From the NCBI GenBank assembly GCA_048058975.1, contig JBLLNP010000003.1:136250-200249 (forward strand): a stretch of DNA of 64,000 nt, in the 5' to 3' direction. Position numbers and translations under genes: made by a program. The notes under the pieces are model-generated. The model was not told the DNA's origin, searched no databases, and worked only from the letters and a program-made list of their open reading frames with translations. Each line of letters starts with the position of its first letter. Within the stretch, counting starts at the first letter, position 1. The stretch is from RHLJ01 sp048058975 (lineage in GTDB: Bacteria > Bacteroidota > Rhodothermia > Balneolales > Balneolaceae). Shown here one piece after another: positions 26,461 through 36,533 of the stretch.

Positions 26461-29400
26461 TTATTTAACAATTGCAAATTTATCGGTGTATTCGCCTATC
26501 CCGGGAGCCTCTACGTGGTAGAAGTACACTCCATAGGCAACGTCTTCATTATTTTCTGTGAGTAAGTCCCAAGAAATCATTCCATCACTTAGTTCACCTT
26601 CATGAACAAGCGTTCTTATCAGTTCTCCTCTCACATTGAAAATTCTAATCGTACAGTTTTGAGGCAGATTGAAGAAATTTATTTTACGCTCACCTCTTCC
26701 CTGAGAGTTGGAAGCTCTTTCCCAGGAAGCAGCACCTACATACGGATTTGGGGCAACATAAATATCTTCCAATTGAGAACCAGCCAGTTCATTATCTATA
26801 GAAGGCTCATTCATAGTGAACTGGAATTTATCTGACGAGCCAAATTCACTGGTTGTCGAAATAACAATTTTAGTACCAGGAGTTGGTGCACTACCAGCAG
26901 TTCCTGATAAGAAATCGATTCGGAATTTAAACTTTTGTTGACTCAGAGCATTGGGTTCAGATATAATTATGTGATCACCTACTCCAAGAACATCATCGTC
27001 ATCCAGATCTCTGATGAAGATATCAGTAAGTTCACCCGTTACCATATTCCTGGCAAACACAGGTATAGCAAACCTTGAAAACCCACCCCCAAATCTAAAT
27101 GGAGGAGTATAAGTGCTATCTGCAGGATCGACAAAAAGCACTTCATAATCTTTATCGGTTCTTAAGTAACCTGTATCATCACCTTCATCATCAGTTGAGA
27201 TAGAGATTACCCAATCTGTAGATAGGCCGTCTAAGGTTGTAGGATCAAGCCCGAATAATTCATTCTCAGTTCCTTCATTTGATATATATCCCGTCCTGTT
27301 TTCGATGATTTGAGCAGGTGTATCATTAAAGAATTTTAGGATAAAACCATCAGCAACACGCGAAGTTGATTCAAAAGGTGCATTTTTAATAATCTCAACA
27401 TTTTGAGTTAGCTCTTTAAGACTGTATGAGATCGTATTATTGAAATCTCCAAAGATAGACACCGTATCGTTAAAAGATACTTCATAAAGCTTCGTGTTAT
27501 CTAATTCAGATTCCAGTACTACATCGACATTTGCATACCCCGTAGCAGTACCCTCGGTTACCGAACTGAGATCTGTAGCAGCACCACCCCCAACATACCC
27601 GGCAGGACTAGGTCTTGGAGTAACAACGGCAGCATTTATTGAAGTACCTGCAACATCTCCTGAAAATGTTACAGCTACTCTGAATGTGTTTTCCTGAGGA
27701 TCAATACCTGCTGAACCGGTTGTAGGATCAAGTAGTGTGCCCCTGTCATAAGCCACGAGAGCATAGTAATACGTCTTACCATTAATCACGTCATTATCTA
27801 CATAAAAGAACTGTAATCCTGTATCATCGCCCATGTCATAAATAGCTTCTCCATCAAAAACTGTTCTGGGGCCAGTTATCCCATTTTCCAAATCAAACTG
27901 AGCAATTGGCTCATAGAATGTTGGTGTCCCATCAACGTTCGTAATGGTTCTTACATCAGTAAAAACATTATTTGTTGACTTGTACAGTTTATATCCTTCA
28001 AAATCAAAATCCTGAAGAAATCTATCAAAACTGTTTACAGATAACGTATCCCAGGAAAGAATAACCTGATTATCTCCTGGCACAGCTGTAAGGGTTGGTA
28101 ATATCGGTGGCTGAGCAAAATTATAATCTGCGTTATAAATATTCTGAACTGTTCTTCTGTTTTTAAAGAAGTCTTCTTCGTCATCTCCAAAAATCCATGC
28201 CGTAGAGAAAAAATCAGTAGCCTTTGTGTTAACAGGATCATTTTCTGACCCTAATTGAACTTCCCCAGAAACGAAAAGAATAAAGGGCTCATTATTGGCA
28301 ACAGTGGAAGGTTGAACATAATCCGGGTTAGAGAACAGGTTCTCCTCAATCTTTCCAAACAACCAGGTGTCATCTCTTAAATTATCTCCACTTTCATAGT
28401 TTGGACGAGTGTCTAAGTCAAACCCTGTTAGACCAATTTGATCAGATTCATCAACATCCAGTTCATTATAGTTAGGTTCTCCATTATTTGGTATTCCATC
28501 ACCTTGTCCTTCATCTGGTCCTGGATAGTTCAAATCGAAAGGGCCTAATCCGTCTTTACCAACATCATTGTTTAACACTTCACCTTCATCCCAAACTCCA
28601 TTTTCATTGGTATCTTCGAAGCCAACCCAGTCAAGGTTTTCATCAGTAGTAAACCATCTCGAAATTTTTGCAGCAGGCCGTTCAAGTACTGGTTCTCCAT
28701 GAAATTCTTCGAATTGAACCAGATCATAATTTGTCTGAGCATAATTTTGGATCTCAGCTTCTGAGGTAAGTAAAATATAATTTTCATCGAATCTGGATTC
28801 ATCCGTTATGCCATCTAAATCATCGTCTTCCATATTATTGTCGTTAGCAGGAGACTCAAGAAAAGCGAACCCAGTATATCCCAAATCGTAGTTCGAGCCA
28901 CCCTGAGTAGGGGTGCCTATTCCGTCTGAGTCCCAGCCATATACCACATCAAGAAGATCATCAAAACTTGCATTGTCATCATTTTCTTCGTTACCTAATC
29001 CATAATCCACAATCTGAGCAAAGAAAAGTCGATTTTGAGTATAATCTCCTTTATTACTGATTCGATAAATTAAGAACATGGTATCTTCTGCCAGCACATT
29101 GGCCCATTGAAATAAACGCACCTGCATTTGTAAAGCAAAACCGCCTTTAGTAGAATCACTAAGTGGACTAGGATGATATACTCCCAAAGGACTATGAGCT
29201 CCTGCTTGAAAACCTGGATTAGAGGATAAATCTTCTATACCCCAGGCATATTCCAAATCAGAATAATCATCAATAACGTAATAAGACTCCAAATCAGCAC
29301 TTGCAAAACGTCCGTCTCTACCATTCCAGGTTCTTGGCCACCCAATATCATCTTCATCTAATCGGTCGGGCCAAAATTCAGGCCATGACGTCTCATCATT

Positions 29401-29934
29401 TGAGAGCGCCGGTATTGGTGCAGAAGCACCGGTAACTGGGTCAACTCTGAATGGATTATTAAAACCGGGTAAAGGTAGCCAGCCCCAGATGTCCCCAGTA
29501 TATGGGCTTTGCCTTCTACCTGCTTCTCTATAATTTATAATTAAAGGGTTTATAATTGTATCACCCCTTCCGATTATAGCTCCATTGGCACGATAATTGG
29601 CATTCCAATCTAAATAATCCTGATAACTGGTGATATCCTCTGACGGAGGTGCATCTATATATCCAGCTACAATTACACCTACACCATCAATATGTCTTCC
29701 TCCAATAGTTCTGGGCCAAACACCCCAAGGTAAGTCATTCCATCTGGATAGCTCTCCATGGTTTCTGAAGTTGGTTTCAATAAGGTTTCCATCTATTACA
29801 CCTCTGGCAATAGTTTCGGCATCACCTCTATATATTACTCCGTTATATTCTTCCGGTATGTTTTGAGCTTTAGCATTTCCAATAGCCAAACAAACAATTA
29901 ATAATGCTAAACCTGAAATTCTGTTTTTTGTCAT
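26461..29934 (-). CDS. Large secreted T9SS-associated protein with C-terminal FlgD/sorting-like domain
   Basis: 1157 aa. Signal peptide (about 1-23, ending AKAQ). The central part holds several Asp-rich, calcium-loop-like stretches (for example DNNMEDDDLDGITDESRF and NENGVWDEGE) like thrombospondin type-3 or dockerin loops, and later fibronectin-like segments (VPGDNQVILSWDTLS, KTYYYALVAYDRG). The C-terminus (about 1060-1157) has the APNPYVG motif, IRIFNVRGELIRTL, ISWDLLTENN and YGVYFYHVEAP, the FlgD-like/T9SS sorting fold ending TDKFAIVK. I do not know an enzymatic domain in it. It lies between a TonB receptor gene (22 nt) and a PorV-like gene (21 nt), so it is probably a cell-surface partner of these. 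Confidence 0.8.
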   Translation of the reverse strand: MTKNRISGLALLIVCLAIGNAKAQNIPEEYNGVIYRGDAETIARGVIDGNLIETNFRNHGELSRWNDLPWGVWPRTIGGRHIDGVGVIVAGYIDAPPSEDITSYQDYLDWNANYRANGAIIGRGDTIINPLIINYREAGRRQSPYTGDIWGWLPLPGFNNPFRVDPVTGASAPIPALSNDETSWPEFWPDRLDEDDIGWPRTWNGRDGRFASADLESYYVIDDYSDLEYAWGIEDLSSNPGFQAGAHSPLGVYHPSPLSDSTKGGFALQMQVRLFQWANVLAEDTMFLIYRISNKGDYTQNRLFFAQIVDYGLGNEENDDNASFDDLLDVVYGWDSDGIGTPTQGGSNYDLGYTGFAFLESPANDNNMEDDDLDGITDESRFDENYILLTSEAEIQNYAQTNYDLVQFEEFHGEPVLERPAAKISRWFTTDENLDWVGFEDTNENGVWDEGEVLNNDVGKDGLGPFDLNYPGPDEGQGDGIPNNGEPNYNELDVDESDQIGLTGFDLDTRPNYESGDNLRDDTWLFGKIEENLFSNPDYVQPSTVANNEPFILFVSGEVQLGSENDPVNTKATDFFSTAWIFGDDEEDFFKNRRTVQNIYNADYNFAQPPILPTLTAVPGDNQVILSWDTLSVNSFDRFLQDFDFEGYKLYKSTNNVFTDVRTITNVDGTPTFYEPIAQFDLENGITGPRTVFDGEAIYDMGDDTGLQFFYVDNDVINGKTYYYALVAYDRGTLLDPTTGSAGIDPQENTFRVAVTFSGDVAGTSINAAVVTPRPSPAGYVGGGAATDLSSVTEGTATGYANVDVVLESELDNTKLYEVSFNDTVSIFGDFNNTISYSLKELTQNVEIIKNAPFESTSRVADGFILKFFNDTPAQIIENRTGYISNEGTENELFGLDPTTLDGLSTDWVISISTDDEGDDTGYLRTDKDYEVLFVDPADSTYTPPFRFGGGFSRFAIPVFARNMVTGELTDIFIRDLDDDDVLGVGDHIIISEPNALSQQKFKFRIDFLSGTAGSAPTPGTKIVISTTSEFGSSDKFQFTMNEPSIDNELAGSQLEDIYVAPNPYVGAASWERASNSQGRGERKINFFNLPQNCTIRIFNVRGELIRTLVHEGELSDGMISWDLLTENNEDVAYGVYFYHVEAPGIGEYTDKFAIVK

Positions 29935-29956
29935 GATATTAATAATGCCTTCGATT

Positions 29957-32686
29957 TTAGAATTTGTAGCTCAAGCCAATTTTAATGCTTCTTGGCGGAC
30001 CAATTCTCTGCTCACTAATAAAAAATTCTGTATATGAATTAAGACCACCAGGCATAGTTCCAGATCTGATTCTTTCGCTCAGATCAATAGACTCTGTAGC
30101 AAGCCCGGTATCGTTATACACATCAAAATCCGGTTCTGAGTCAAACACGTTATCTACTTGCAGGAATAGCTGTAAATCATGTTCAAGAACCGGTGGCTTG
30201 TAATACACTCTCGCATCTGAGTTAAACCAGATTGGCTTATCAGCGTTGTTTGGTATAATAGAGAGTACTTCATTTCTTTCTGAAGTATATGGTGTACCCG
30301 TTTGAAGACTATTAATGGCAGAAATTGTAAGACCTAACTTAGTGTTCCAGGTAATTGTATTATTTAACACATTCCTTCTATCCCAGTTTAACCTGTTTAA
30401 ACGTACAATTGGATCTCTTCCTTCAATCGCTCTTTGAAAGTTATCCTGAGGACTTGATGCAGAACCATTTGCAAACTGAAGCGTGTAATCAATAGTCCAG
30501 GAAAAAGCACCCGAGCCTCGTTGATAAAGAGACAATGTAGCCCCTTTGATGGTACCATAGTCAAGATTTACTAGCCTGGAAACAAAAGCACCATTCTGAT
30601 CCAAATTAACCTGTGTACCCGCTAGCCCACGAATATCCTTTGAAAAAAGGGTGAAATCAAGACCCATTGTTTCACTTAGTCCTTGCTGTAAACCTACTTC
30701 AAACTGTAGTGTTCTTTCTGCCCCTAATTCAGCATTTCCATATCCGGTATTTAAACCTACATTCCCTTCAAACTCATTATTTGTATACAAAAGATTCAAT
30801 TGAGGAGTTTGAAAGAATAAACCAGCAGAAAATCTCATAACACCCGTTTCAGAAATAGGGAAAGCAATACCTAGCCTAGGACTAATCTGGAACGAAGCAT
30901 CTGCACTTCTTCTGTTTAGAGTAGAATCACCCAGAGCACCATTCGGATCAGGAATGAATTCGTCTCTAATTTGTGAAACATCAAGAGGGACTACAAAGTC
31001 TGGTTCAAAATAGTCAAATCTTAGTCCGGCATTTACAATCAGATTTTCGAACTCCAGTTTAACTTGAGAATAACCCGCTGCTTCAAATGGTTGTACTTCA
31101 AGTGAAGAATTATCCAAAGGATTCGCTGATCGAATTACGTCTCCAGTTGCAGTTGTTGTAATTCCAAAAGCCTCATTATCCAAATCATGGAATCTTGCAG
31201 ATAATCCGGTCTTAAATAAAACAATGTTGTTAATCTGTGAGGTGAAATCTGTAACTATGGTATGAGATTGTGTAATATCTTGAGAGGATGAAAGGTAATT
31301 TCCACCCATTGCAAATGCACTTTCACCTTGTTGACCTGTTAGTTCTGGTGGAGCATACCTTTGATCTAAGGTACTGGAAGTAGCATCATCATATAAATAA
31401 AAATCACCCTTATCTCTTAAGTAGCTGTAAGAGATATTAGCAAACGAGTTTTGTCCAATTGAATATCTTAACCCAAGAATATGTGTTTGCGAAATATTGT
31501 AGTATTTGTTGATACCTGATGGATTGTATTTGAAGAAATGATCATAATTGCGACCTTCTAAATCCTGATAAAAGATATTATAGTCCAGCTTTAGCCTGCT
31601 ATTAAGTTCGTATACTAATGAGGCATTAACAGAATATCTTTGATTATTGTTGAGCTCTTCAAAGTCTCCGGAACCTGAGGCATTTATTACCCACGAGTCA
31701 GGTCCTTGAACCCCTCCTACGCCACTTTGAAGGTCATTTGGTCGAAATAAGTCTCTTCCAATCAAATATCCGGGATCATTTAAATAACGTACCGATGCCT
31801 GAATTCCAAGTTTGTTTTTTATGATTGGACCACCAATAGAAAATTGAATATCCTGATTTTGAAACTTGGAGGACGCTTCTGTATATGAGACTTTTTCCTG
31901 AGAAAAATCACTAAAAGATAAAAAGCTTGTTTCATTGGTATTTCTTGATACAAACTCCAATTCACGAGTACTAACAATGGTACCTGCATAAGCAAGTAAA
32001 CTTGCCGACCAATCTGAAGAAACTCCTTTCGTAACAATATTTACCACTCCACTCAAGGCCTGACCATATTCTGCATTAAAAACTCCACTAATTACCTCTA
32101 AACTGGAAACCATGTTTTGCTCAACCTCGAAAGAAGCGCCATTGTTAAAAGCATTGTTAATTGGAACTCCATTTACCAAATATGAAACTTCTCCTGTTCT
32201 TCCTCCCCTGAAATGGCCATCTACTACACCGGCTTGTTGATTAACGGCCTCATTAATACTTACAATGGGTAATTCTTCTAACTGTTCTGCACTAACATAA
32301 GCGGTTGTTGTCGTTCGATCTTTTTCTACAATCGGGCGTTCAGCTGTTACTACGATTTCTTGTCCTTCAATTACTTCTTCTCTTAAGGTAACATCAACTT
32401 CGGTAGTTAACCCTAAGATTACTTCAACCTCTTGTACTCTTGTAGTTGCGAAACCTATATAACTAAAAACAACGGTATATTTATCCGGATCAAGGTTTAC
32501 AATTGAATATTTACCATCTATATCAGTTAATACCCCTCTTGTAGTATTTTCGATGAATACCTGAACACCAATAAGTGGTTCTCCAAATTCATCTATTACC
32601 TCTCCGGCTATCTTACCTTTAGTTTGTGCCTGAAGAGGATCAGTTATTATTAATAACGCGAATAAAAGCAGAGCGAAGCGTTTCAT
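29957..32686 (-). CDS. TonB-dependent receptor with N-terminal carboxypeptidase-like regulatory domain
   Basis: 909 aa. Signal peptide (about 1-20, ending LQAQ), CarboxypepD_reg-like domain (about 24-115, GKIAGEVIDEFGEPLIGV and VTLREE), plug (about 125-230, with LPIVSINEAVNQQAG, FRGGRTGEVSYLVNGVP, YGQALSGVVNIVTKG), then a 22-strand-type barrel ending KIGLSYKF. Known role: TonB-driven import of large or scarce ligands across the outer membrane. No SusD-like partner gene is next to it. Upstream lies a T9SS protein with carbohydrate-binding-like modules, separated by a terminator, and downstream a large T9SS protein and PorV-like protein. A sugar ligand is inferred from this context only. Confidence 0.92.
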   Translation of the reverse strand: MKRFALLLFALLIITDPLQAQTKGKIAGEVIDEFGEPLIGVQVFIENTTRGVLTDIDGKYSIVNLDPDKYTVVFSYIGFATTRVQEVEVILGLTTEVDVTLREEVIEGQEIVVTAERPIVEKDRTTTTAYVSAEQLEELPIVSINEAVNQQAGVVDGHFRGGRTGEVSYLVNGVPINNAFNNGASFEVEQNMVSSLEVISGVFNAEYGQALSGVVNIVTKGVSSDWSASLLAYAGTIVSTRELEFVSRNTNETSFLSFSDFSQEKVSYTEASSKFQNQDIQFSIGGPIIKNKLGIQASVRYLNDPGYLIGRDLFRPNDLQSGVGGVQGPDSWVINASGSGDFEELNNNQRYSVNASLVYELNSRLKLDYNIFYQDLEGRNYDHFFKYNPSGINKYYNISQTHILGLRYSIGQNSFANISYSYLRDKGDFYLYDDATSSTLDQRYAPPELTGQQGESAFAMGGNYLSSSQDITQSHTIVTDFTSQINNIVLFKTGLSARFHDLDNEAFGITTTATGDVIRSANPLDNSSLEVQPFEAAGYSQVKLEFENLIVNAGLRFDYFEPDFVVPLDVSQIRDEFIPDPNGALGDSTLNRRSADASFQISPRLGIAFPISETGVMRFSAGLFFQTPQLNLLYTNNEFEGNVGLNTGYGNAELGAERTLQFEVGLQQGLSETMGLDFTLFSKDIRGLAGTQVNLDQNGAFVSRLVNLDYGTIKGATLSLYQRGSGAFSWTIDYTLQFANGSASSPQDNFQRAIEGRDPIVRLNRLNWDRRNVLNNTITWNTKLGLTISAINSLQTGTPYTSERNEVLSIIPNNADKPIWFNSDARVYYKPPVLEHDLQLFLQVDNVFDSEPDFDVYNDTGLATESIDLSERIRSGTMPGGLNSYTEFFISEQRIGPPRSIKIGLSYKF

Positions 32687-32711
32687 ATACCTGATAGGCT
32701 TAATTTCTGTT

Positions 32712-32744
32712 TAAAAAAAGAGCGGGCACATTTACTGTGCCCGC
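32712..32744 (-). terminator. Intrinsic terminator of the two-CBM T9SS protein gene
   Basis: Stem GCGGGCAC (32722-32729) with GTGCCCGC (32737-32744), loop ATTTACT, then TCTTTTTTT on the minus strand. It sits 21 bases after the stop of the 32766-35165 gene and before the TonB receptor, so the receptor is either read by read-through or from its own promoter. Confidence 0.88.
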
Positions 32745-32765
32745 ATAAAATTAGGAGGATGCTTG

Positions 32766-35165
32766 TTATTTAATAAGCATCATTTTGCGTGATTGAACAA
32801 AGTTACCAGTGCTCAATCGATATACATACATACCAGAAGCCAGAGATGAAGCATCAAAAGTTTGGGTATGCTGCCCAACAGATAGTTGCTCTTGCTGTAG
32901 TAGCGTAGCTACTTTTTGGCCAAGCATATTAAACACTTCAAGTGTTACATTGCTTGAATTTGCAAGAGAAAACGTAATGTTTGTTGTTGGGTTGAATGGG
33001 TTCGGATAGTTTTGATCAAGAGAGAACTCCCGAACATTTCCTAACTCCTCATTTTCATTGGATACAGTAAATACTGCATCTGCTCCAACGAAAGCTACTA
33101 CATCCCATTGGAACGGGTTTTGCCACCAGTCTCCATTTTGGGTGTTATTAGCCCATGCGATCTGAGCATCACGAGCTGTCCCATCATTATCGTTGATCGA
33201 GATATTCATAGGAAATGTTTTGTACTCAGTTCCTGTAGGGAATACAATAGCGGCGTCGCTAGTAACACCTCCAGCTAATTCAGTCATAGAAAGCACAGAT
33301 AGTGTTCTATAACCAGTAGCAGACGTTTCGATAGATGTAACAGAATTTGGTATCTCACCATTGATTCGATCTGCAATTAAACCATAAGCATGGAAGAATC
33401 CCCGAACACTAGATTCGGTTTTTAATCCTCCACCTCTGAATTGCCAATCTGGCTCTGCACCACCTTCTAAGGTAGTATGGTCTGAACCTTGAATAAATGA
33501 TTCAGGAGAGTAGTTCCCAAAGCCCATTTCCCAGGAATCAAAATTCCAGGCCCCACCTGACGCACCAGCTCCATCAGCATTAAATACCAATGAATCATCA
33601 GTCACTTCAGAATAAATAACTAGTAAACTAGCACCTGCATCGAATCCAATCCAATGCTTACTGGAATTATCTGCATCATTATCAGGAGCACCATTTACTG
33701 CTACCGTAGTTTCGCTATTTAGAGTGAATGGGACATAGTTAGCTGGGAAGAATGCTGCTAAGGCACTTGCGTCTGGGACTGTCCCACCGTTTGCCGCCTC
33801 TGAAACTACACCAATCGCTTCAGAACTTAACTCAACAGCATAATATGGTGAAACACTTGTTTCTGTTTCAATCATATCTGAAGTCATATCACTTGCAGAA
33901 CCTTTTTGTGAACGAGCTATAACACCATAATGAGCATTAAAGGTTTGTACAAGATCCGGGTGTGGAGCAGCTATAGTGTGCGTTGTAGTTAAACCACCCT
34001 CAGCTGTTAAAGTAGCAATTAGCGCTCCGCCTGTTGCATCTGTAAATGCACTATCTGCATAATAAACATCGTAAGTAGCAGCTCCATTATCAGTTACTGT
34101 TACTGTTACAATACCACTTGAAGTACTTAAAGCTACTTCAGGAGCATCTGGAGCGACATCCGTAATTCTTGTAAAGGTCAAATTATCAATATATAAATCA
34201 GCCCCTGGAGTATTCACTTCAAAACCTACACGCATTTCAGGCCAAGTTTGAGCAACAGCTGCACTTAAGGTATACTTCTTCATCTCTGTATCTACAGTGA
34301 TGGTACCCTCTCCGGCAGGATCAAAATATCTAGCCCAACCACCACCTACTTCACCTAAAAATAAGTGGAAGTCTTTGGTGCCGGTAGAAGTTCTTGCTTC
34401 AAATGTCACTTCATAAGGACCTACATAGATCGAGTCTAATTGCTCCTGGGTAAATGGCTGATATGCCTGAATGTCAAAAATATTACCTGTTCCTGGAATA
34501 TTGGTAAAAGCAAGCTCACCATTCACTATTTCGATATTTGCTGCACCTGCTTGGAAAGTCCAAGCTGAGTCAGCAGAAAAGTCACCATTACGAATAATAT
34601 TATCCGTTACTTTTCTTAATTGTACATTATCAATAAACAAACTTGAGGTATCTGTTGAAACTTCAAACCCAAGTCTCATTGCAGCCCAAGTAAGTTCCAC
34701 AACTTCTGTAGTTAATGTATATGTTTTGGTAGTATTATCTACAGTTATATCTCCATCTCCTGGTGATGTCCAGAATCGAGCCCAACCACCACCTACTTCA
34801 CCCAAAAAGGCGTGAAAAGTTTTTGAATCAGCGGTAGTTCTTGCATCAAACGATAATTCGAAAGTTCCACCTTCTGCCAGAGCTGCAAGTTGCGCCTCAG
34901 AGAATGGTTGGTTTACTTGAAAATCATATTGATTAGCTGTTTCCACTAAATTAGTGAAAGCTAACTCTCCATTAATTACACTTGCTGTACCTGCAGTACC
35001 TTCAACAACCCATTTATTGGACAAAGTATCACCGGAAAAATCACCATCCGCAATAATATTTGATCCATATAAGGTATTCTGTGCTTGCGAATTTGCAGAA
35101 AATGCAAATATAAGCAGTAAGGTAAAAAGCAATGAACAAGCTTTGTTTATTGTAGCTTTAAACAT
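32766..35165 (-). CDS. Secreted T9SS protein with two tandem carbohydrate-binding-like modules
   Basis: 799 aa. Signal peptide (about 1-28, ending NSQAQ). Two homologous modules of about 150 residues (about 35-188 and 189-340) each start IxxDGDFS/IRNGDFS, share LGEVGGGWAR (about residues 119 and 269) and end in a LFIDNV/LYIDNL strand: the layout of CBM4/9-type jelly rolls. A fibronectin-like piece follows (about 345-435) and then a domain of about 260 residues with WIGFDAGASLLVIY and WQNPFQWDVVAF that resembles CBM9/DOMON-like binding folds (tentative). The end (about 715-799) is a T9SS type A domain: DQNYPNPFNPTTNI, GMYVYRLS, RKMMLIK. It has no catalytic domain that I recognise; a surface glycan-binding protein is the best guess. 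Divergent from a LacI regulator. Confidence 0.78.
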   Translation of the reverse strand: MFKATINKACSLLFTLLLIFAFSANSQAQNTLYGSNIIADGDFSGDTLSNKWVVEGTAGTASVINGELAFTNLVETANQYDFQVNQPFSEAQLAALAEGGTFELSFDARTTADSKTFHAFLGEVGGGWARFWTSPGDGDITVDNTTKTYTLTTEVVELTWAAMRLGFEVSTDTSSLFIDNVQLRKVTDNIIRNGDFSADSAWTFQAGAANIEIVNGELAFTNIPGTGNIFDIQAYQPFTQEQLDSIYVGPYEVTFEARTSTGTKDFHLFLGEVGGGWARYFDPAGEGTITVDTEMKKYTLSAAVAQTWPEMRVGFEVNTPGADLYIDNLTFTRITDVAPDAPEVALSTSSGIVTVTVTDNGAATYDVYYADSAFTDATGGALIATLTAEGGLTTTHTIAAPHPDLVQTFNAHYGVIARSQKGSASDMTSDMIETETSVSPYYAVELSSEAIGVVSEAANGGTVPDASALAAFFPANYVPFTLNSETTVAVNGAPDNDADNSSKHWIGFDAGASLLVIYSEVTDDSLVFNADGAGASGGAWNFDSWEMGFGNYSPESFIQGSDHTTLEGGAEPDWQFRGGGLKTESSVRGFFHAYGLIADRINGEIPNSVTSIETSATGYRTLSVLSMTELAGGVTSDAAIVFPTGTEYKTFPMNISINDNDGTARDAQIAWANNTQNGDWWQNPFQWDVVAFVGADAVFTVSNENEELGNVREFSLDQNYPNPFNPTTNITFSLANSSNVTLEVFNMLGQKVATLLQQEQLSVGQHTQTFDASSLASGMYVYRLSTGNFVQSRKMMLIK

Positions 35166-35365
35166 GTTTTATCCTGATTAAGTTAAATAATTAGTTTTCA
35201 GAGCTACAACTTTTAGACAGGTATGAAACAATTCCAAAATTGTAGAATCTGACATGTAATTTTATAGAAACCCTTCCAAAGAAACAAGTTTTTTTGCGAA
35301 TAATTTCTATATCCGTGGGATTTTTTCTCACAAATGCGGGTCAATTATATCTTTTCAGAGTAAAA

Positions 35366-35376
35366 AAGCGCTTCCA
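35366..35376 (+). promoter_or_regulatory. Candidate LacI-family operator 1
   Basis: AAGCGCTTCCA contains the perfect palindrome AAGCGCTT around a central CG and fits the LacI/CcpA-family core AANCGNTTNCA. It lies about 143 bases before the start of the adjacent LacI-family regulator and about 200 before the divergent CBM-protein gene. Binding is inferred. Confidence 0.5.
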
Positions 35377-35415
35377 TGTAATAATATTTCTCAAAATTCT
35401 AGAAAAATTTTAAAG

Positions 35416-35426
35416 AAGCGGTTTCA
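35416..35426 (+). promoter_or_regulatory. Candidate LacI-family operator 2
   Basis: AAGCGGTTTCA also fits AANCGNTTNCA and has the same orientation as site 1. The centres are exactly 50 bp apart, near five helical turns, so both sites face the same side of the DNA. It could autoregulate the downstream LacI-family gene. Confidence 0.5.
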
Positions 35427-35518
35427 TTAAATGGGAATTATTATCATATTGGTTTGGATATTTTCTCAATTCTTTTCTTATTTTGTACACTCAATTTTCG
35501 ATAAAATGAACTCGCACA

Positions 35519-36526
35519 ATGGTTAAGGCTACTCTACAAGACATTGCTGATAAGACAGGGCTTTCTGTTTCAACTGTATCAAGAATTTTAAGAGGGGAAT
35601 CTAAATCAAGTTCTTCTAATGTAGAACTGACAATAAAGACGGCTCAGGAGATTAATTATCCTGTTAATAGCAGAATTCTTCACAACAAATACAGCTATAA
35701 GAAGCTTATTCAGGTAGCCCTGATTACAGAAATCTATCCCGATGAATTTTATTCCGCTTTTTTTCATGGTTTTCATCTAGCCGCTTCTAAAAGTAATGTT
35801 CATCTTTCACTTCATGCCTACGATCCAAAAAAGGAGAACCTGGCAGACTTCATAACTTCTTTAAGTCATAATTCAATTGATGCAGCTATTCTCTTTCTTC
35901 CTTCTCTTCAGGAACGGGATTATAAAAACCTGATTGACCAAATCCCGGAAGATTTCTGCGCCATTTCTGTAGCTCCATTATTTAATCCTGTCTTGGACAC
36001 AATTACATTCGATTCTTACAGAGGAGGGTATATAGTAGCCAAACACTTTCATGAGAAAGGATATCGGAAGATGGGTTTGATTACCGGACCTAATAATCGT
36101 AATGAATCTCTGCTTAGAAAAAACGGGTTTCTTGATTATATCAACCAATATGATGATATCGAACTGAGCTGGCACTACGATGGCGATTATAATCTGGACT
36201 CGGGTAGAAAAGCTTTCGAAGATTTTGTTGGCAGCAGAACCAGACCAAGGGCTATTTTCGCCTCAAATGACTATATGTGCATGGGGTTTATAGAACAGGC
36301 AGCTAAGCACGGAATAAAAATTCCTGAGGATATAGCAATAGCAGGATTCGATGATCTACCTATTTGCAGCTATGTACACCCTTCTATTACTTCTGTTCAT
36401 ATCGATTTTGAACTTCTGGCAGTAAAAGCTTTTAGTATTCTGGACGAGAAAATAGAAACTTCAAGTCCTCACAGTGGCACTCTTAGCGTTATTCCGGTTT
36501 CTCTATCTATCCGAAATACTACCTAA
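35519..36526 (+). CDS. LacI-family transcriptional regulator
   Basis: 335 aa, ATG 35519. N-terminal LacI helix-turn-helix (about 4-25: TLQDIADKTGLSVSTVSRIL) with hinge helix, then a periplasmic-binding-protein-like effector domain (about 60-330) with VALITEIYPDEFYSAFFHGF, FDSYRGGYIVAKHFHEKGY, AIFASNDYMCMGFIEQAAK and IAIAGFDDLPICSYVHPSIT. Known members usually bind a sugar or sugar phosphate and repress or activate catabolic genes. The divergent T9SS CBM protein, the TonB receptor unit and the nearby GH30 glycosidase are the likely targets (inference). It ends 7 bases from the convergent SGNH gene. Confidence 0.94.
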   Translation: MVKATLQDIADKTGLSVSTVSRILRGESKSSSSNVELTIKTAQEINYPVNSRILHNKYSYKKLIQVALITEIYPDEFYSAFFHGFHLAASKSNVHLSLHAYDPKKENLADFITSLSHNSIDAAILFLPSLQERDYKNLIDQIPEDFCAISVAPLFNPVLDTITFDSYRGGYIVAKHFHEKGYRKMGLITGPNNRNESLLRKNGFLDYINQYDDIELSWHYDGDYNLDSGRKAFEDFVGSRTRPRAIFASNDYMCMGFIEQAAKHGIKIPEDIAIAGFDDLPICSYVHPSITSVHIDFELLAVKAFSILDEKIETSSPHSGTLSVIPVSLSIRNTT

Positions 36527-36533
36527 ACACCTC

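Larger units (their letters stand above)
35166..35518. promoter_or_regulatory. 353-bp divergent control region between the CBM protein and lacI-type genes
   Basis: No gene is seen. For the minus-strand gene a possible -10 is TATAAA (35266-35261) with a poor -35 (TTGTTT) 15 bases above it. An inverted repeat ACAATT-CCAA-AATTGT (35228-35243) would lie near the start of that transcript. For the plus-strand regulator, TATTTTG (about 35476-35482) is a weak -10 candidate. Two operator-like sites lie between the promoters and are listed separately. Confidence 0.5.
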
